From NCBI GenBank assembly GCA_049999765.1, contig JBNGIQ010009183.1, forward strand, positions 1 through 28,005: 28,005 nucleotides of DNA, read 5' to 3'. The first letter of the stretch is position 1. Each line of letters opens with the position of its first letter. The position numbers and the translations under genes were made by a program. Shown in pieces: positions 1 through 9,720 of the stretch. A model generated the notes under the pieces. That model saw only the letters and a program-made list of their open reading frames with translations, made no database searches and was not told where the DNA came from. The DNA comes from Phaeoceros laevis. Lineage: Eukaryota; Anthocerotophyta; Anthocerotopsida; Notothyladales.

Positions 1-2
1 AA

Positions 3-2588
3 GCACTTGAGGCCATGAGACAGGGTGCAGGTCACCCACCTCCAAAGTTGAAGGACCCTGCGACGTTTATGTGGAAAATGGGACCACAATTGACGGAGAA
101 GGAGCAAGCACGGCTTCAGGAACTCTTACTCAAGTACAGAGAATGCTTTGCATTCTCTATGGGGGAGCTTGGTAAGTCTAGTGTCGCTAAGTTTAAGCTG
201 AACCTAGCTGATGATGCACCTATATTCAAGAGGAAGCACAGACTGAGCAAGAGTGAATGGGATTTGGTTGATGCGAGGTGCAAGGAGTTGCATGCAGCCG
301 GACTGATCAGGCCATCATCTCCCAGTTATGCTGCTGCTACGGTGCTGCCAGCTAAGAAAGACTCCGAGGGTTTGTGGACGGAAAAGAGGATGTGTGGGGA
401 CTACCGGCCCCTCAATCTCATTACGCCACAGGACAGGTATCCTATGCCTACCCCAGAGGAGATTTTTGATAGCATTGGGGATGCTAAGTACTTCTCTATT
501 CTCGACTTAAGGCAGGGTTTTAATCAAATACTGCTTGAAGAAGAGGATTGTTGCAAGACTGCCTTTCATGGCAGCAGCCAACTGTGGGAGTGGCTGGTGA
601 TGCCCTTTGGGCTTAAAAACGCTCCTGTGGCTTTCCAGAGGGTCATGGACCAGGTATTGGCAGGTTCGGGCTTTCTCAAATGCTACATATATGATGTTTT
701 AGTGCATAGCTGCACTTTTGAGGATCATTTGAAGCACCTAGAGGATTTGTTCCAACGTTTGATAAAGGCTAACTTGAAATGTCATCCTGCTAAGTGTGAA
801 ATAGCTATGGATACAGTGGTATACTTAGGCCACAGAGTGGTGCCTGATGGTATCATGCCTTACCTAGCGAAGGTGGATGCTATCAACAAGGTACCTGTGC
901 CACAGGATGTTCCCAAGTTGCGTGCGTTTATAGGTCTTTGTAACTATTATCGCACTTATGTGCCTAAATTTAGTCGTGTTGCTAAACCGCTATATGGACT
1001 GCTTAAGAAGGATGTTCAATGGACTTGGAGCCAGGAATGCCAAGAGGCATTTGAACAGCTGAAGAGGAGCCTCACGGAGCAGCCTTTGCTGCGGCGACCT
1101 GACTTTTCTAAGGCATTCATATTGCACACAGACTGGTCAGGCCTGGGCATTGGGGCGGTGTTGACTCAACATGATAAGGGGTGTGACGAGCATGTGGTGG
1201 CATATGCGTCACGAAGCAACAACAAGGCGGAATCTAACTACTCATCATATGAAGGGGAATGCCTCGCAGTAGTTTGGGCTGTGTCCCATTTTCGACCCTA
1301 TCTTTACGGGAAGAAATTTCAGTTGTTTACGGACCATCAGCCACCGAGGTGGTTAATGACAAACGACAAGCTAAGCGGCAAGTTTGCCCGCTGGGCTCTT
1401 ATCCTGCAGGAGTATGATTTTGAAGTCACACACCGGGCTGGGAGCACGCATCAGAATGCGGATACATTATCATGGAATCCGGTCCCATCCACAGCAGATC
1501 TTACCGAGGCGCGTATGGATCATGACATGGAGGCACATGGACACACTACAGCAGGAGCTTACCTTTCGTTGTTAGTTAACTCTATCACCACGTCAGCTGT
1601 GTCACGTCGGGATATATGGCAGGATGCAGAGACAATGCAATGGTTGCAGACTGGAGTATACCCGCTCGGCCTCACAGCAACACAACGCGACCGCATTCAA
1701 CAACGTGGTAAAAGGTACGAGTGGCGCAGGGATCACTTGGTTAGGCTGTTACCTGAGGGTGAACGAGTCGTGCCCCCTGAGCAGGATCGGGCCGGACTTA
1801 TCCAGCAAGTTCATGCGGAATTGGGACACTTTGGCATTAAGAGGACTTACAGCCTCTTAGCTCCATACTATCATTGGGCCGGCATGTATTTACAGGTCCG
1901 TCAGGCCGTGGCTAGGTGCACCCAGTGCGATCGCGTTAAATCTTCTTTTAACGACCGGTGCACAAGGCTGCAGCCTCTGCCCATCCAGGGGTTGTTCTAC
2001 AGGTGGTCATGTGATCTGGCTGGGGAGCTACCTGCCACACCACGGGGCAATGTCTACATCATGGTAATGATAGAGCATTTCTCCAAATGGGTGGAGCTGG
2101 TGGCGTTGCCAGACAAAACATCTCGGAGTACAAGCCAGGCCTTTTTGCAGTAAGTTCTTAGCCGCTTTGGAGCATGTGCGGAGTGTTTGACAGATCAGGG
2201 GACGGAATTCCGGGAGGAATTCCAGAATCTACTTGACCACGCCTTAGTGGATCATCGTCGTACCTCCCGTGACCACCCTCAGGCGGATGGACTGGCCGAG
2301 TGGATGGTGCAAACCATCAAGCAAGGGTTACGCAAATTCTGCCTCACACACAACAAAACCGACTGGGATTTGGCACTTCCGTATCTAGCCATGGGCTACC
2401 GCATGAGCAGGCACGCCTCCCTTGGTGAGTTCTCTCCGTACTTTTTGCTGTTCGGTCGACACCCGTTACCTCCTTCCAGCATTGCGAAGCAGGTGGAAGC
2501 CGTGGTCGACCTCGACAGCCCAACCACCTGGGCCAAGGTGATGTCCGAGAGAGCTGCTCTGTTCAAGCGGGCCCACATTAAACAATGA
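3..2588 (+). pseudogene. Ty3/gypsy pol: reverse transcriptase, RNase H, integrase (broken)
   Basis: The reading frame is open from the window edge, so the 5' part (gag, protease) lies outside; the Met at 15 is not a true start. Numbering from it: RT occupies about residues 75-310, with LDLRQGF (Asp164), MPFGLKNAP, and the catalytic box at 224-227 reading YIYD instead of the usual YxDD, so one metal-binding Asp is lost. RNase H follows (about 360-490; TDWSG with Asp373, EGE at 413-415, TDHQP with Asp440). The integrase zinc finger has His600, His605, Cys635 and Cys638. The integrase core has Asp667, a second Asp at 2193-2195 (LTDQGTEF) and Glu at 2298-2300, so the DDE triad is present. An in-frame TAA at 2151-2153 lies between the first two Asp codons, and the frame then stays open to 2588. 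There is no chromodomain or other tail after the integrase core. Family assignment is firm; the element is dead by stop codon and RT substitution. Confidence 0.95.
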
Positions 2589-4930
2589 CTGGATAATGAG
2601 TTGCCGCCTACTAGCTAATACCTCTCTGGTACACGGTAATGATGGGTATCAGATCTTTCTTTGATCCTACTTTGGCCTTTTAGACGGTTCCCCCTTGCTT
2701 GATTCCCGTATGTGCTTTGCAAAGGAGTAGTTTGGAATTTTTTTAAGGGTGAATGTACTGTATGCCTCCGTTTGCCATTAATGTATCATGCTTCCCGAGG
2801 CTATGTTTGACACTTTGGTCAAAATTTTTTAGTTACTAGGTAAGTAACTGAACGTTCTTGTCATGGTAAGTCCTTGTTTGATGAGTGCCTGAATTTATGA
2901 TTCATTATCACACAGAATCAGCCACCTTTTGCCATTGTTCCCAGCACCTTCGTTTGATGTGGTCTCCCTCTAACACGACTTTTTTGAGCGGGAATACCTC
3001 TCTCTTGCAAGGGTGCTGTATGATTTCTCACAGATTGTGCCTCTCTTCTCACTCTTTGTGCCTATGTTTGAGCACACCTCTGCTACCGGAAGCTCTTGTG
3101 CTGAAGGAATGTGCAGTTGAGCAGCAGCCGACTGCAGCTGGACACGCGAGCTCTTTGTGGACCAACCACCTAGCATAATGGCGTCCTCATCCCAGGTTCA
3201 CAGCTCCCAAGAGTCCCAGGTCGTTGATCCTTTGGTACGTGCCTACAGTACTGTCCAAGCTCAATCTTTAGTAGGATTTTTTGACGTGAATGCCAACTCC
3301 GTGTCTGCTACCCAACTGATTGTCACTCCGCCTGATTGCCACATTTTGGTTTGCTTGTCAATTGTATGACACACTGCCTGCAGGGCCTACTGTGCTCACC
3401 TGAATGCCATCTCCATGATTATTTGCCTGCTGTTTGTCACAATGCTTGCAAGGCTTCATGACACAGTGATATTTGACGTCCTGCCACAAAGATGCTTGTC
3501 AGCCCCTGTTTCCTGGACACACATTGTTACTTACCTTTGATTGCAGCTTGATATGTCACATTGAAGGTGCTGTAAGTCCAATTTTGGTAGATGTTTTTGC
3601 TGGCACCAGGATCTGCCGGACGTGGATGCATCCTTTCGCTCAAAAATCCTGGGGCAAGGATCATCCTCTGGCACTGATAAAGAGGGTGTGAGCCATGATC
3701 TTCACCGGATCATTCGCCTTGTTTGCTGCTGCTGCTGATTTCCTGGTGGGACATCAGTACTGCAGATTTGTTATCTTTCATGAGCTTGGTCTGTTCATGC
3801 ACAAATAATGACAAACGCAAGTCAGGTTTTTGTGAACCAAGATCCAGGTACATCGCTGCTCATGCTTCTTTTCTAATCACGTGATACTTCTGTATGTTTG
3901 TGAGATGTTTAGCAAAGCCATGCTTGGCTGCCCAACAACTCTTCGTTTCGAACTGCTGCCCAAGTCTTGAATACACAAAACGAAAGGAGGAAGTTCGAGA
4001 AGAAGCTTTTGACTATGATGTCCCTCAGATTCACTGCTGCTGTGGCACATACCCCCTGCCTCTCTAGATGGGTTCTTGATCCACAAGGAGAAGGCATTAG
4101 AGACAGCCTACTCCTAAGGGAGAATGTTCTCAAATGTACTGCTTGTTGGAAGATAGTGGTCGGCCTCCCTGGTTTTGTATGTGTCCCGGAAATGTGTTGT
4201 TCCTGCCCAGCATCTTACTAAGGTCTGGCCGTGCTCTGGCTTGTACCTAGTTGATTTGCTGCTGCTGTAACCTGCATCTTGGCTGTCTCAAGCCTCTTAA
4301 GCCAGATAGATGTTTTGATTACATACACATTTTTCCGAACCATGTGTGTAACAAAGCTCTATGATGTCACGAATTTCTTCTCTTCTCTTTGCAAACTAGT
4401 CACATGCGCTTCACGTTTACAGCTCGTATAATTAGTAATCAGCTTCATACTTGTATAATTTTACGATAGCTGCAAAACACATACGGGTACTTAAAAAATC
4501 GTACCTTTCAGCTCTAATCTGGTCTGAATGCCTTCATGATTGTGTATACCTGATCATGTTTATTTGGATTTGGCCTGTACACCTGGATTTGGTACGACTG
4601 CTTGCCTGGCTCTGTACGCCTGAATTTGTTCATACTGCAACATTGTACCCAGTCGGTCTCCAGCCTACAAGGTTGAATCGATTTGTTGTCAAGGGACTGA
4701 ACGAGTATTTGGCTGCCTCCCTGCTAGGTTATACGAAATTATTGCATGCTGAATGGCTATTCCTCAGGCTGTACATACCTTGTTGACCCTGCCATCGGAT
4801 GAATGTGAATATCAGTGTCGCCATGCCTTGCTTGTCATCATTGTACATAAATTTGGAATGGTGCATCACATGGCCTGGAAACAGGGTGATGTAGACATAT
4901 GATGTTTATGGCATCTTGATGCTAAAAATA
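2589..4930. other. Long non-coding stretch after gypsy integrase
   Basis: No convincing gene on either strand. Short ORFs (for example around 2885-3369, 3967-4221 and 4451-4786) show no recognisable domain and look like chance reading frames. The stretch is T-rich with many short degenerate words and a (TGC)n run near 3724. It ends with an A-rich AATAAA-containing segment at about 4922-4934, which may be the 3' tail of an old transcript-derived or retroelement sequence. It could be the 3' untranslated region or LTR of the upstream element, but I see no polypurine tract or LTR boundary. Confidence 0.5.
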
Positions 4931-4932
4931 AA

Positions 4933-5084
4933 TATCTATCTATCTAGAAAACTCCGATAGGTAAATCCGAATGGTTCAACGTTGTCCGAATGGTTCAAGA
5001 GTTTGACTCAAAGTTCAAAAGAAAGTTTCATGCTCCATGTTGGGAGGCCATGGTCACGAATGATTAGTTAGATAGATAGATAGA
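4933..5084. repeat. Inverted (TATC)n/(TAGA)n tetranucleotide arms
   Basis: A 14-base TATC-repeat at 4933-4946 is the exact reverse complement of the TAGA-repeat at 5069-5082, the right run continuing to 5084. They are separated by about 120 bases and could fold into a long-loop hairpin. The left run directly follows an A-rich AATAAA segment, as the simple-repeat tail of a non-LTR insertion would. Two facing tails, or a small MITE with microsatellite ends, are both possible. Confidence 0.6.
4966..4998. repeat. 14-bp direct repeat (tccgaatggttcaa)
   Basis: Two exact copies lie at 4966-4979 and 4985-4998, separated by 5 bases, inside the interval bounded by the inverted tetranucleotide arms. 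Confidence 0.85.
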
Positions 5085-6309
5085 CCTCCGGTAAATAAAC
5101 AAATGCATATATAGGTCAATAGCTAATTTCTCTTCTTGGTATACAATCCACATAATATTGAGATTTAATTTTATCTATAATAGTACTTTTCCATTCATAG
5201 TAGTATTCCATAATTTGTCGCAAAGTATAATACTATGCAATTGTTGTTTCTTGTGCACGTGTCTCTTCAAAACTGGTTGAACCAAACCATGAAGTCTCTA
5301 GTCTAGCATACAAACCGAACTAATAGTAAATCATTCTTGTAGATGCCCATCAAGTGTACCAAGTGATCCCCTCTATCACAGTGTGTGGCCCGATTGGACC
5401 CACAAGCACGCAGTCAAGTTCCTTCTTCATCAAGCTATATAATGCTTAGTTACTAGTATCGTGTTTCGGGATTACCCAAACCACATTTCGAACGGATGTC
5501 CCGTTCGCAACGTGTTCGAAACGGACGGTCCAAGCTGAAATTTTCAAAAGTTGAAAGTAAAGTTCAAAAAAGAGTTCAGCGGGGATGGTGGACAGGGACA
5601 CCAGCGAAAACCGAGCCTTGTGCAAGGCNNNNNNNNNNNNNNNNNNNNNNNNNNNNNNNNNNNNNNNNNNNNNNNNNNNNNNNNNNNNNNNNNNNNNNNN
5701 NNNNNNNNNNNNNNNNNNNNNNNNNNNNTGCCACAAGTCTGGGCCTCCGACAAGTCCCCAAACATCCCCCCATCCCCATCAGCCCACTCCATTGGCAAAC
5801 CCGCTCCACCTATGGTCCTGCATATGCGCGCGTATAATCCAATAAATAAAACGAAATAGGATTCTACTCTAGTTTGAAACGGATGGCTACTTTTGATCGA
5901 ACGTACAGAAACGCAGTGAAACGTCCAGAAATGGACGTGCGTTTCGCCGTAGGCGCCACAACTAAAATATAAATTTTACATACTATTTTGCCCATGCTAT
6001 AGTAAGACTATTAAATTTATCTTTTTCATTCTTCTTCAGTTTTTCTGCATTAGGTGTCTCCATGCAACCTTACCTTAGCAGCCACCACATATGAAACAGC
6101 TGTTTTTTTCCACGTATGCAACGTTTTTAATGTTGCATTCCGATTTCGAGTATATGAAATGGAGTTGAGAGTAATATCCAGCTTGGTATTGCTAATTGGC
6201 GTAGATTGGGTCAAGTGTCTTAATATGATGCGTATTAGGGGACCGTTCACAAACGGGCACGTCGGTGGTCGCAATCGTCGCACCCTGTCCATACATCTAG
6301 CATGAACAT
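5085..6309. other. Non-coding, AT-rich; contains scaffold gap
   Basis: No gene supported. The gap at 5629-5728 makes several long apparent ORFs that are artefacts of reading through N. Around it are repeated short words of the type gttcgaaac / aaagttcaaa (about 5490-5580). If the decayed copia primer-binding site at 6357 is real, its LTR should fill the last few hundred bases, but I could not find the LTR start. Confidence 0.5.
5629..5728. other. Scaffold gap (100 N)
   Basis: Exactly 100 N, as are the other two gaps, so the length is a placeholder and reading frames cannot be carried across. Confidence 0.99.
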
Positions 6310-6328
6310 TGTGAGGTCACACCTCACA
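6310..6328. repeat. Perfect 8-bp stem hairpin upstream of copia PBS
   Basis: TGTGAGGT (6310-6317), loop CAC, ACCTCACA (6321-6328). It lies about 30 bases before a copia-type primer-binding site, so within the end of the presumed LTR. Confidence 0.7.
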
Positions 6329-6356
6329 GGCTAATCATCATCTATGTTATTAAACT

Positions 6357-6369
6357 TGGTATCAGAGCC
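6357..6369 (+). other. Copia-type primer-binding site, initiator tRNA-Met
   Basis: TGGTATCAGAGCC is the standard plant Ty1/copia primer-binding site, complementary to the 3' end of initiator tRNA-Met. The bases before it (tctatgttattaaac) resemble those before the second such site at 23566 (tctatgttttaata), so the two LTR ends may be related. No gag or pol is recognisable in the following kilobase, so this is a remnant or an internally deleted element. Confidence 0.65.
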
Positions 6370-7197
6370 TTCTCTCGATCCGTGCCAGAATCCACCGTGT
6401 TCTAGATGTGCAACGTGTTGCACATGACAACCACAAATCTGCTGCGCAACTGCGCATACAACACAGCGGAATGATTCTTAGCATAACAATAAATTGGAAG
6501 ACTGAGAGTGCTCGATCCATGATATCACAGAGCCGTGGACCAAATTTGCCACCATTTGTAGAAAGATCCATGCGTCCAAGGTCAGCACCTACCTCAGAGA
6601 ATCCTCCTTGTTTCCACCACCACTTGAAACAGTGTCTCCATGGGAACAGGAATATCTCCTCACCTTAGGAACCAGCAAAAAAAGCAGTCTTTTTTTTAAT
6701 GAAAAGCTAATTTTCAGAAAATTTACAAGAAGGGCGAAAAACCTTCCCGGATGACAATCATTTAGCCATGTTAGTACAAACTGGTTTTTTAGAGGAAGGC
6801 TTCACGCCTATCGGGAATGAGAAAATCTGGAAAGTGGCCTTTTTTCGACAAAATGAAAATCACGGGTACCCCAAGGGCCAGCGTTTTAGTGCACTTCAGA
6901 GTCTGGTGGCCACAAAGAGTTGTGACGGCCTCGCCTCAGATCCATCCTACGCCGCCACCCACGCAATGGCATGGTCTTGCCTTCATTTTTTTCGGCTTGC
7001 CATGATCTTAAAGACCGCTCAACTTGCAGCACATGCTAGCCTAAGGGGATGGCATTCGTAGCATTGCTACTGTTGCCAGCTTAATCGTTTGAAGCACCGC
7101 TGCTAAGAAGGAGCAGCTGAGTGCTCATGTCTGCCATGAGCAAGCGTTTTATCATGTTGCCTTGCCCTGATTTCTTGGAAGTTCCAAAAAATCATGT

Positions 7198-7278
7198 GAT
7201 TAACGATGAAACGAGGCAGAATGATTGCACAACACGAAACAGGGCTGTATGTAATTAACGATGAAACGCGACAGAATG
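7198..7278. repeat. Imperfect 26-bp direct repeat
   Basis: attaacgatgaaacg... occurs at 7198-7223 and again at 7253-7278 with 24 of 26 bases the same, 55 bases apart. Confidence 0.75.
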
Positions 7279-7409
7279 AGGCAGACATGATTTAACTACA
7301 CAAAACTCACCAAAACCATGTGAGACACGATTCCACAACACAAGAACGCACAAAAAAATGTTCAGAGCAGTATCTAGCCGGGAGTTTCCTGCAGCATGAA
7401 AAAAAACCT

Positions 7410-7463
7410 GGAGACGAACAGGATGGCAGCATAAAAAAAAAAACAGGAGACGAACAGGATGGC
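7410..7463. repeat. 18-bp direct repeat with poly-A spacer
   Basis: ggagacgaacaggatggc at 7410-7427 and 7446-7463, each preceded by an A-tract, period 36. It creates a repetitive peptide in a long forward ORF (7320-7952) that I do not believe is a gene. Confidence 0.85.
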
Positions 7464-7573
7464 CACACCTCTCCGGGTACTCGGGAAGACCGGCTAAAAA
7501 AGCATGGCCCTGTACCATTCATTTATATATGCGCTGCACCTGCAAATCAAGGAAATCAGCAAAACCTCACCAC

Positions 7574-7910
7574 TCAAGTTGAGTTGGAGGGTGCCGGGTC
7601 AGGACTCTCAATCACATTTCTATCACTCACTGGAAAATTATGCACTACTGGGTTTCGGAGAGGCGATTCATCACTATCAAGATCATCCATCTCACAGTAC
7701 CCGAGATCTTCCTTTGAATCAAATTACTCTACATCATCTAACTCTTTAGATTCCACTTCCTCACTGGTGATGGCAGCTGTAGGGCCTTCTGGTAACAATG
7801 GTGGCGGTCCTTGCCTCCTCCTCTTCAGCAGGGACTGCCCTCAATTCAAACACCTTTTGCTGCAACAACTTCACAGTAAAATTGCGAAGAATGAATCTAG
7901 CCTTGGCCAA
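7574..7910 (-). pseudogene. Terminal exon remnant encoding a basic then acidic tail
   Basis: On the reverse strand a good splice acceptor (T-rich tract ending ttttcag at 7911) opens a coherent frame: LAKARFILRNF..KLLQQKVFEL..AEEEEA. The sense then passes by a frameshift (about 7790-7810) into a strongly acidic stretch (TSEEVESKELDDVE, EMDDLDSDE) and ends at a TGA at 7576-7574. One in-frame TAA lies at 7726-7724. The intron-like bases just upstream (7976-8001) are 25/26 identical to 16195-16220, which lies at the 3' end of the DUF7869-like gene, just past a donor-like GTGAGG. I therefore infer that this is the last exon of a second copy of that family. The function is unknown and the link is inference. 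Confidence 0.45.
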
Positions 7911-7979
7911 CTGAAAATTAAAAGCAAGTATGGTTGTCTCAGCAAGGTATAAGACAAGTTGTATGCCTAAAGCAAGCCT

Positions 7980-8623
7980 GTAGCATGCAGTCACGAGGGA
8001 ATGGTCCAGGAGGGTCGCAAGCTCTTTGATTCCATGGCTGAACAGCATGGCATAAAACCTACTATTAAGCATTACACCTGCATGATTGATCTTCTTGGGC
8101 GTGCTGGCCACCTAGTTGAGGCAGAGAGGATGCTGTTATCATGTGAGGGCCAAAGTAATGTGGTGGGTTTGACGTCTTTGTTGAATGCCTGCAAAAGTCA
8201 CGGGGATATAGAGAGGGCTGTGTGGTGTTTTGAAAGCATCATTACGCTGGATTCTCAAAGGGCGTCTGCCTATGTGCTCGTGGCCAATGCCTATGCGGAT
8301 GCAGGTAGATGGACCGATGTAGACAGGATTGAAACACAGAGAAGGGCAGCAGGAGCNNNNNNNNNNNNNNNNNNNNNNNNNNNNNNNNNNNNNNNNNNNN
8401 NNNNNNNNNNNNNNNNNNNNNNNNNNNNNNNNNNNNNNNNNNNNNNNNNNNNNNNNCGAGTGGGACACCTCTGGTGGTAACGAAGAATCTACGCATGTGT
8501 AGTGACTGCCACAGCTCCACGGAAATCATGTCAAGGCTTGAACAGAGAAACATTGTGGTAAGGGATGGGTACCGTGTGCATCGATTCGCAAACGGGCGTT
8601 GCAGTTGCAAGGGTCGATCGTGA
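7980..8623 (+). CDS. PPR protein C-terminal part with DYW-like domain (fragment, gap inside)
   Basis: The frame from about 7980 reads VACSHEGMVQEG, the typical end of a PPR motif, then KLFDSM..HGIKP..HYTCMIDLLGRAGHLVEAE and LTSLLNACKSHGDIE..AYVLVANAYADAGRW. These are the last PPR repeats and E motifs of a PLS-class organelle RNA-editing factor. The scaffold gap at 8357-8456 hides E+ and most of the DYW domain. After it come GTPLVVTKNLRMCSDCH, NIVVRDGYRVHRF and the C-terminal CSC, so the CxxCH and CxC zinc-binding parts are kept. The protein ends CSC-Lys-Gly-Arg-Ser instead of CSC-x-Asp-Tyr-Trp. No stop interrupts either side of the gap. The N-terminal repeats are absent: an in-frame TAA at 7968 precedes the homology, unless an intron with its acceptor near 7983 joins an upstream exon. 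Family certain; whether functional is unknown. Confidence 0.85.
8357..8456. other. Scaffold gap (100 N) inside the PPR gene
   Basis: Placeholder of unknown true length. The missing PPR-DYW sequence (E+ and the HxE deaminase core) would need more than 100 bases, so the gap probably hides more than its nominal size. Confidence 0.97.
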
Positions 8624-9243
8624 TACATATGTAATACTGAAGATTTGGCCAGTGCTCACGTGTGCGTGCGAAAGATTATCGTTGTTCTCTTGAGTGTGAT
8701 CCAAAGAGAAACTCCCGTAAACTGTATCGAAGTAGTTTTTGTTATTTATCGATGTAATTTTACCATGTCATATATGAGGCCCAATTTCTTGTCGATTTAA
8801 GGTTTGTCACCTAACCTCTATTAAATTGATTTCTTTTTATGAAAAAGATAAGTCAAATTGAATAAGAGTACTTACATTGGGACACGTCATATGTTTTGGA
8901 GTTAAAAATAAAGATAATTCCACAAATAGGCTTCACAAAATCCCATTATGACACGTTATAACTTTGGTCAAGTTAATAAAGAATTGACAACTTCTAAAAC
9001 CCTGCATTCAGATACTACTGGAGCGAGCTGTAGGTAGATTATTACATCTGCAAAGTTGTTTGCCAACTCGATGCAAACAACTCGATGTCACTTTTAGAAA
9101 GTATTACTATGGTTACTGCCCATCAAAGACCAAAAGTTTTTGCGATAGTCAAAAACCTAAGTTCAACTAGGTAGCCGCTACATGGGGGCAAGCTACCAGG
9201 ATGTGTATAGTACTCCAACCTGGATGTCGCTTATGATAGTTAG

Positions 9244-9294
9244 TAGTCATTGGAGTTGGGTTATGTCCTATTGCTTGTTACCCAACAATGACTA
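9244..9294. repeat. Imperfect inverted repeat (about 17-bp stem, 14-nt loop)
   Basis: TAGTCATTG then TTGGGTTA (9244-9252, 9256-9263) pair with TTACCCAA then CAATGACTA (9278-9294), with a 3-base bulge and one mismatch. It extends a few more pairs outward through TTAG. It could be a small MITE core or a transcript hairpin. Confidence 0.65.
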
Positions 9295-9550
9295 TCTAAT
9301 TGATTCCACAGTAGCTGATTCGTGGAGCTGCCCCATGTTCGTGGCAGGTTCCATTGTTGTTGGTGCGCTGTGGAGAGCAAGCGCATTCCTTCAAACTTTC
9401 CAGCAGGTGTGGATTTCGATGAGGTGTGGAAAGCAGGCTTATTCGAGTATTTTACTTTCAAACTGCCCCCATGATACCGTAATGTCAAATTGTTCAAAAA
9501 TGACATATATAGGACAAATTCATTACCATCATGGGCTCCGGAACCCATGT

Positions 9551-9622
9551 TAGATTTCCCTTCTACCTTTCCACTTCAACTTCCTAGTCTATTAGATAGA
9601 TTTCCCTTCCTACCTCTCCACT
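9551..9622. repeat. Imperfect 25-26 bp pyrimidine-rich direct repeat
   Basis: tagatttcccttctacc... at 9551-9575 and a near copy at 9597-9622, differing by one inserted base and one substitution. Confidence 0.7.
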
Positions 9623-9720
9623 ACAGGAACTCATTTTCGAAATAAGAAACTACTGACAGGATCAGCTGGTCAAGCAAGCATGAGATGTTCCCTCTTCTTA
9701 ACACTCTAAAGCATTGCTAC

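Larger units (their letters stand above)
6370..7573. other. No gene recognised
   Basis: ORFs of about 85-100 codons (6408-6668, 6768-7061) match nothing I recognise. The first sits where a copia gag would begin but shows no gag motif. Poly-A/T tracts and two short direct repeats are the only visible structure. Confidence 0.5.
8624..9720. other. AT-rich non-coding stretch
   Basis: No gene supported. Overlapping short ORFs on both strands at 9182-9553 lack recognisable domains. A hairpin and a short direct repeat are listed separately. Confidence 0.5.

Noticed and set aside
2644-2655. GGGTATCAGATC resembles the copia primer-binding site
   Set aside because: Three mismatches to TGGTATCAGAGC, no LTR end before it and no gag after it.
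4451-4786. 111-codon forward ORF
   Set aside because: No domain, Leu-rich composition from T-rich DNA, no conserved start context.
5446-5859. Set of long ORFs on both strands across the first gap
   Set aside because: They exist only because N codons are read through; the flanks have no coding features.
7320-7952. 210-codon forward ORF
   Set aside because: Contains a duplicated poly-A/GGAGACG repeat and no domain; the reverse strand carries a better exon with a splice acceptor.
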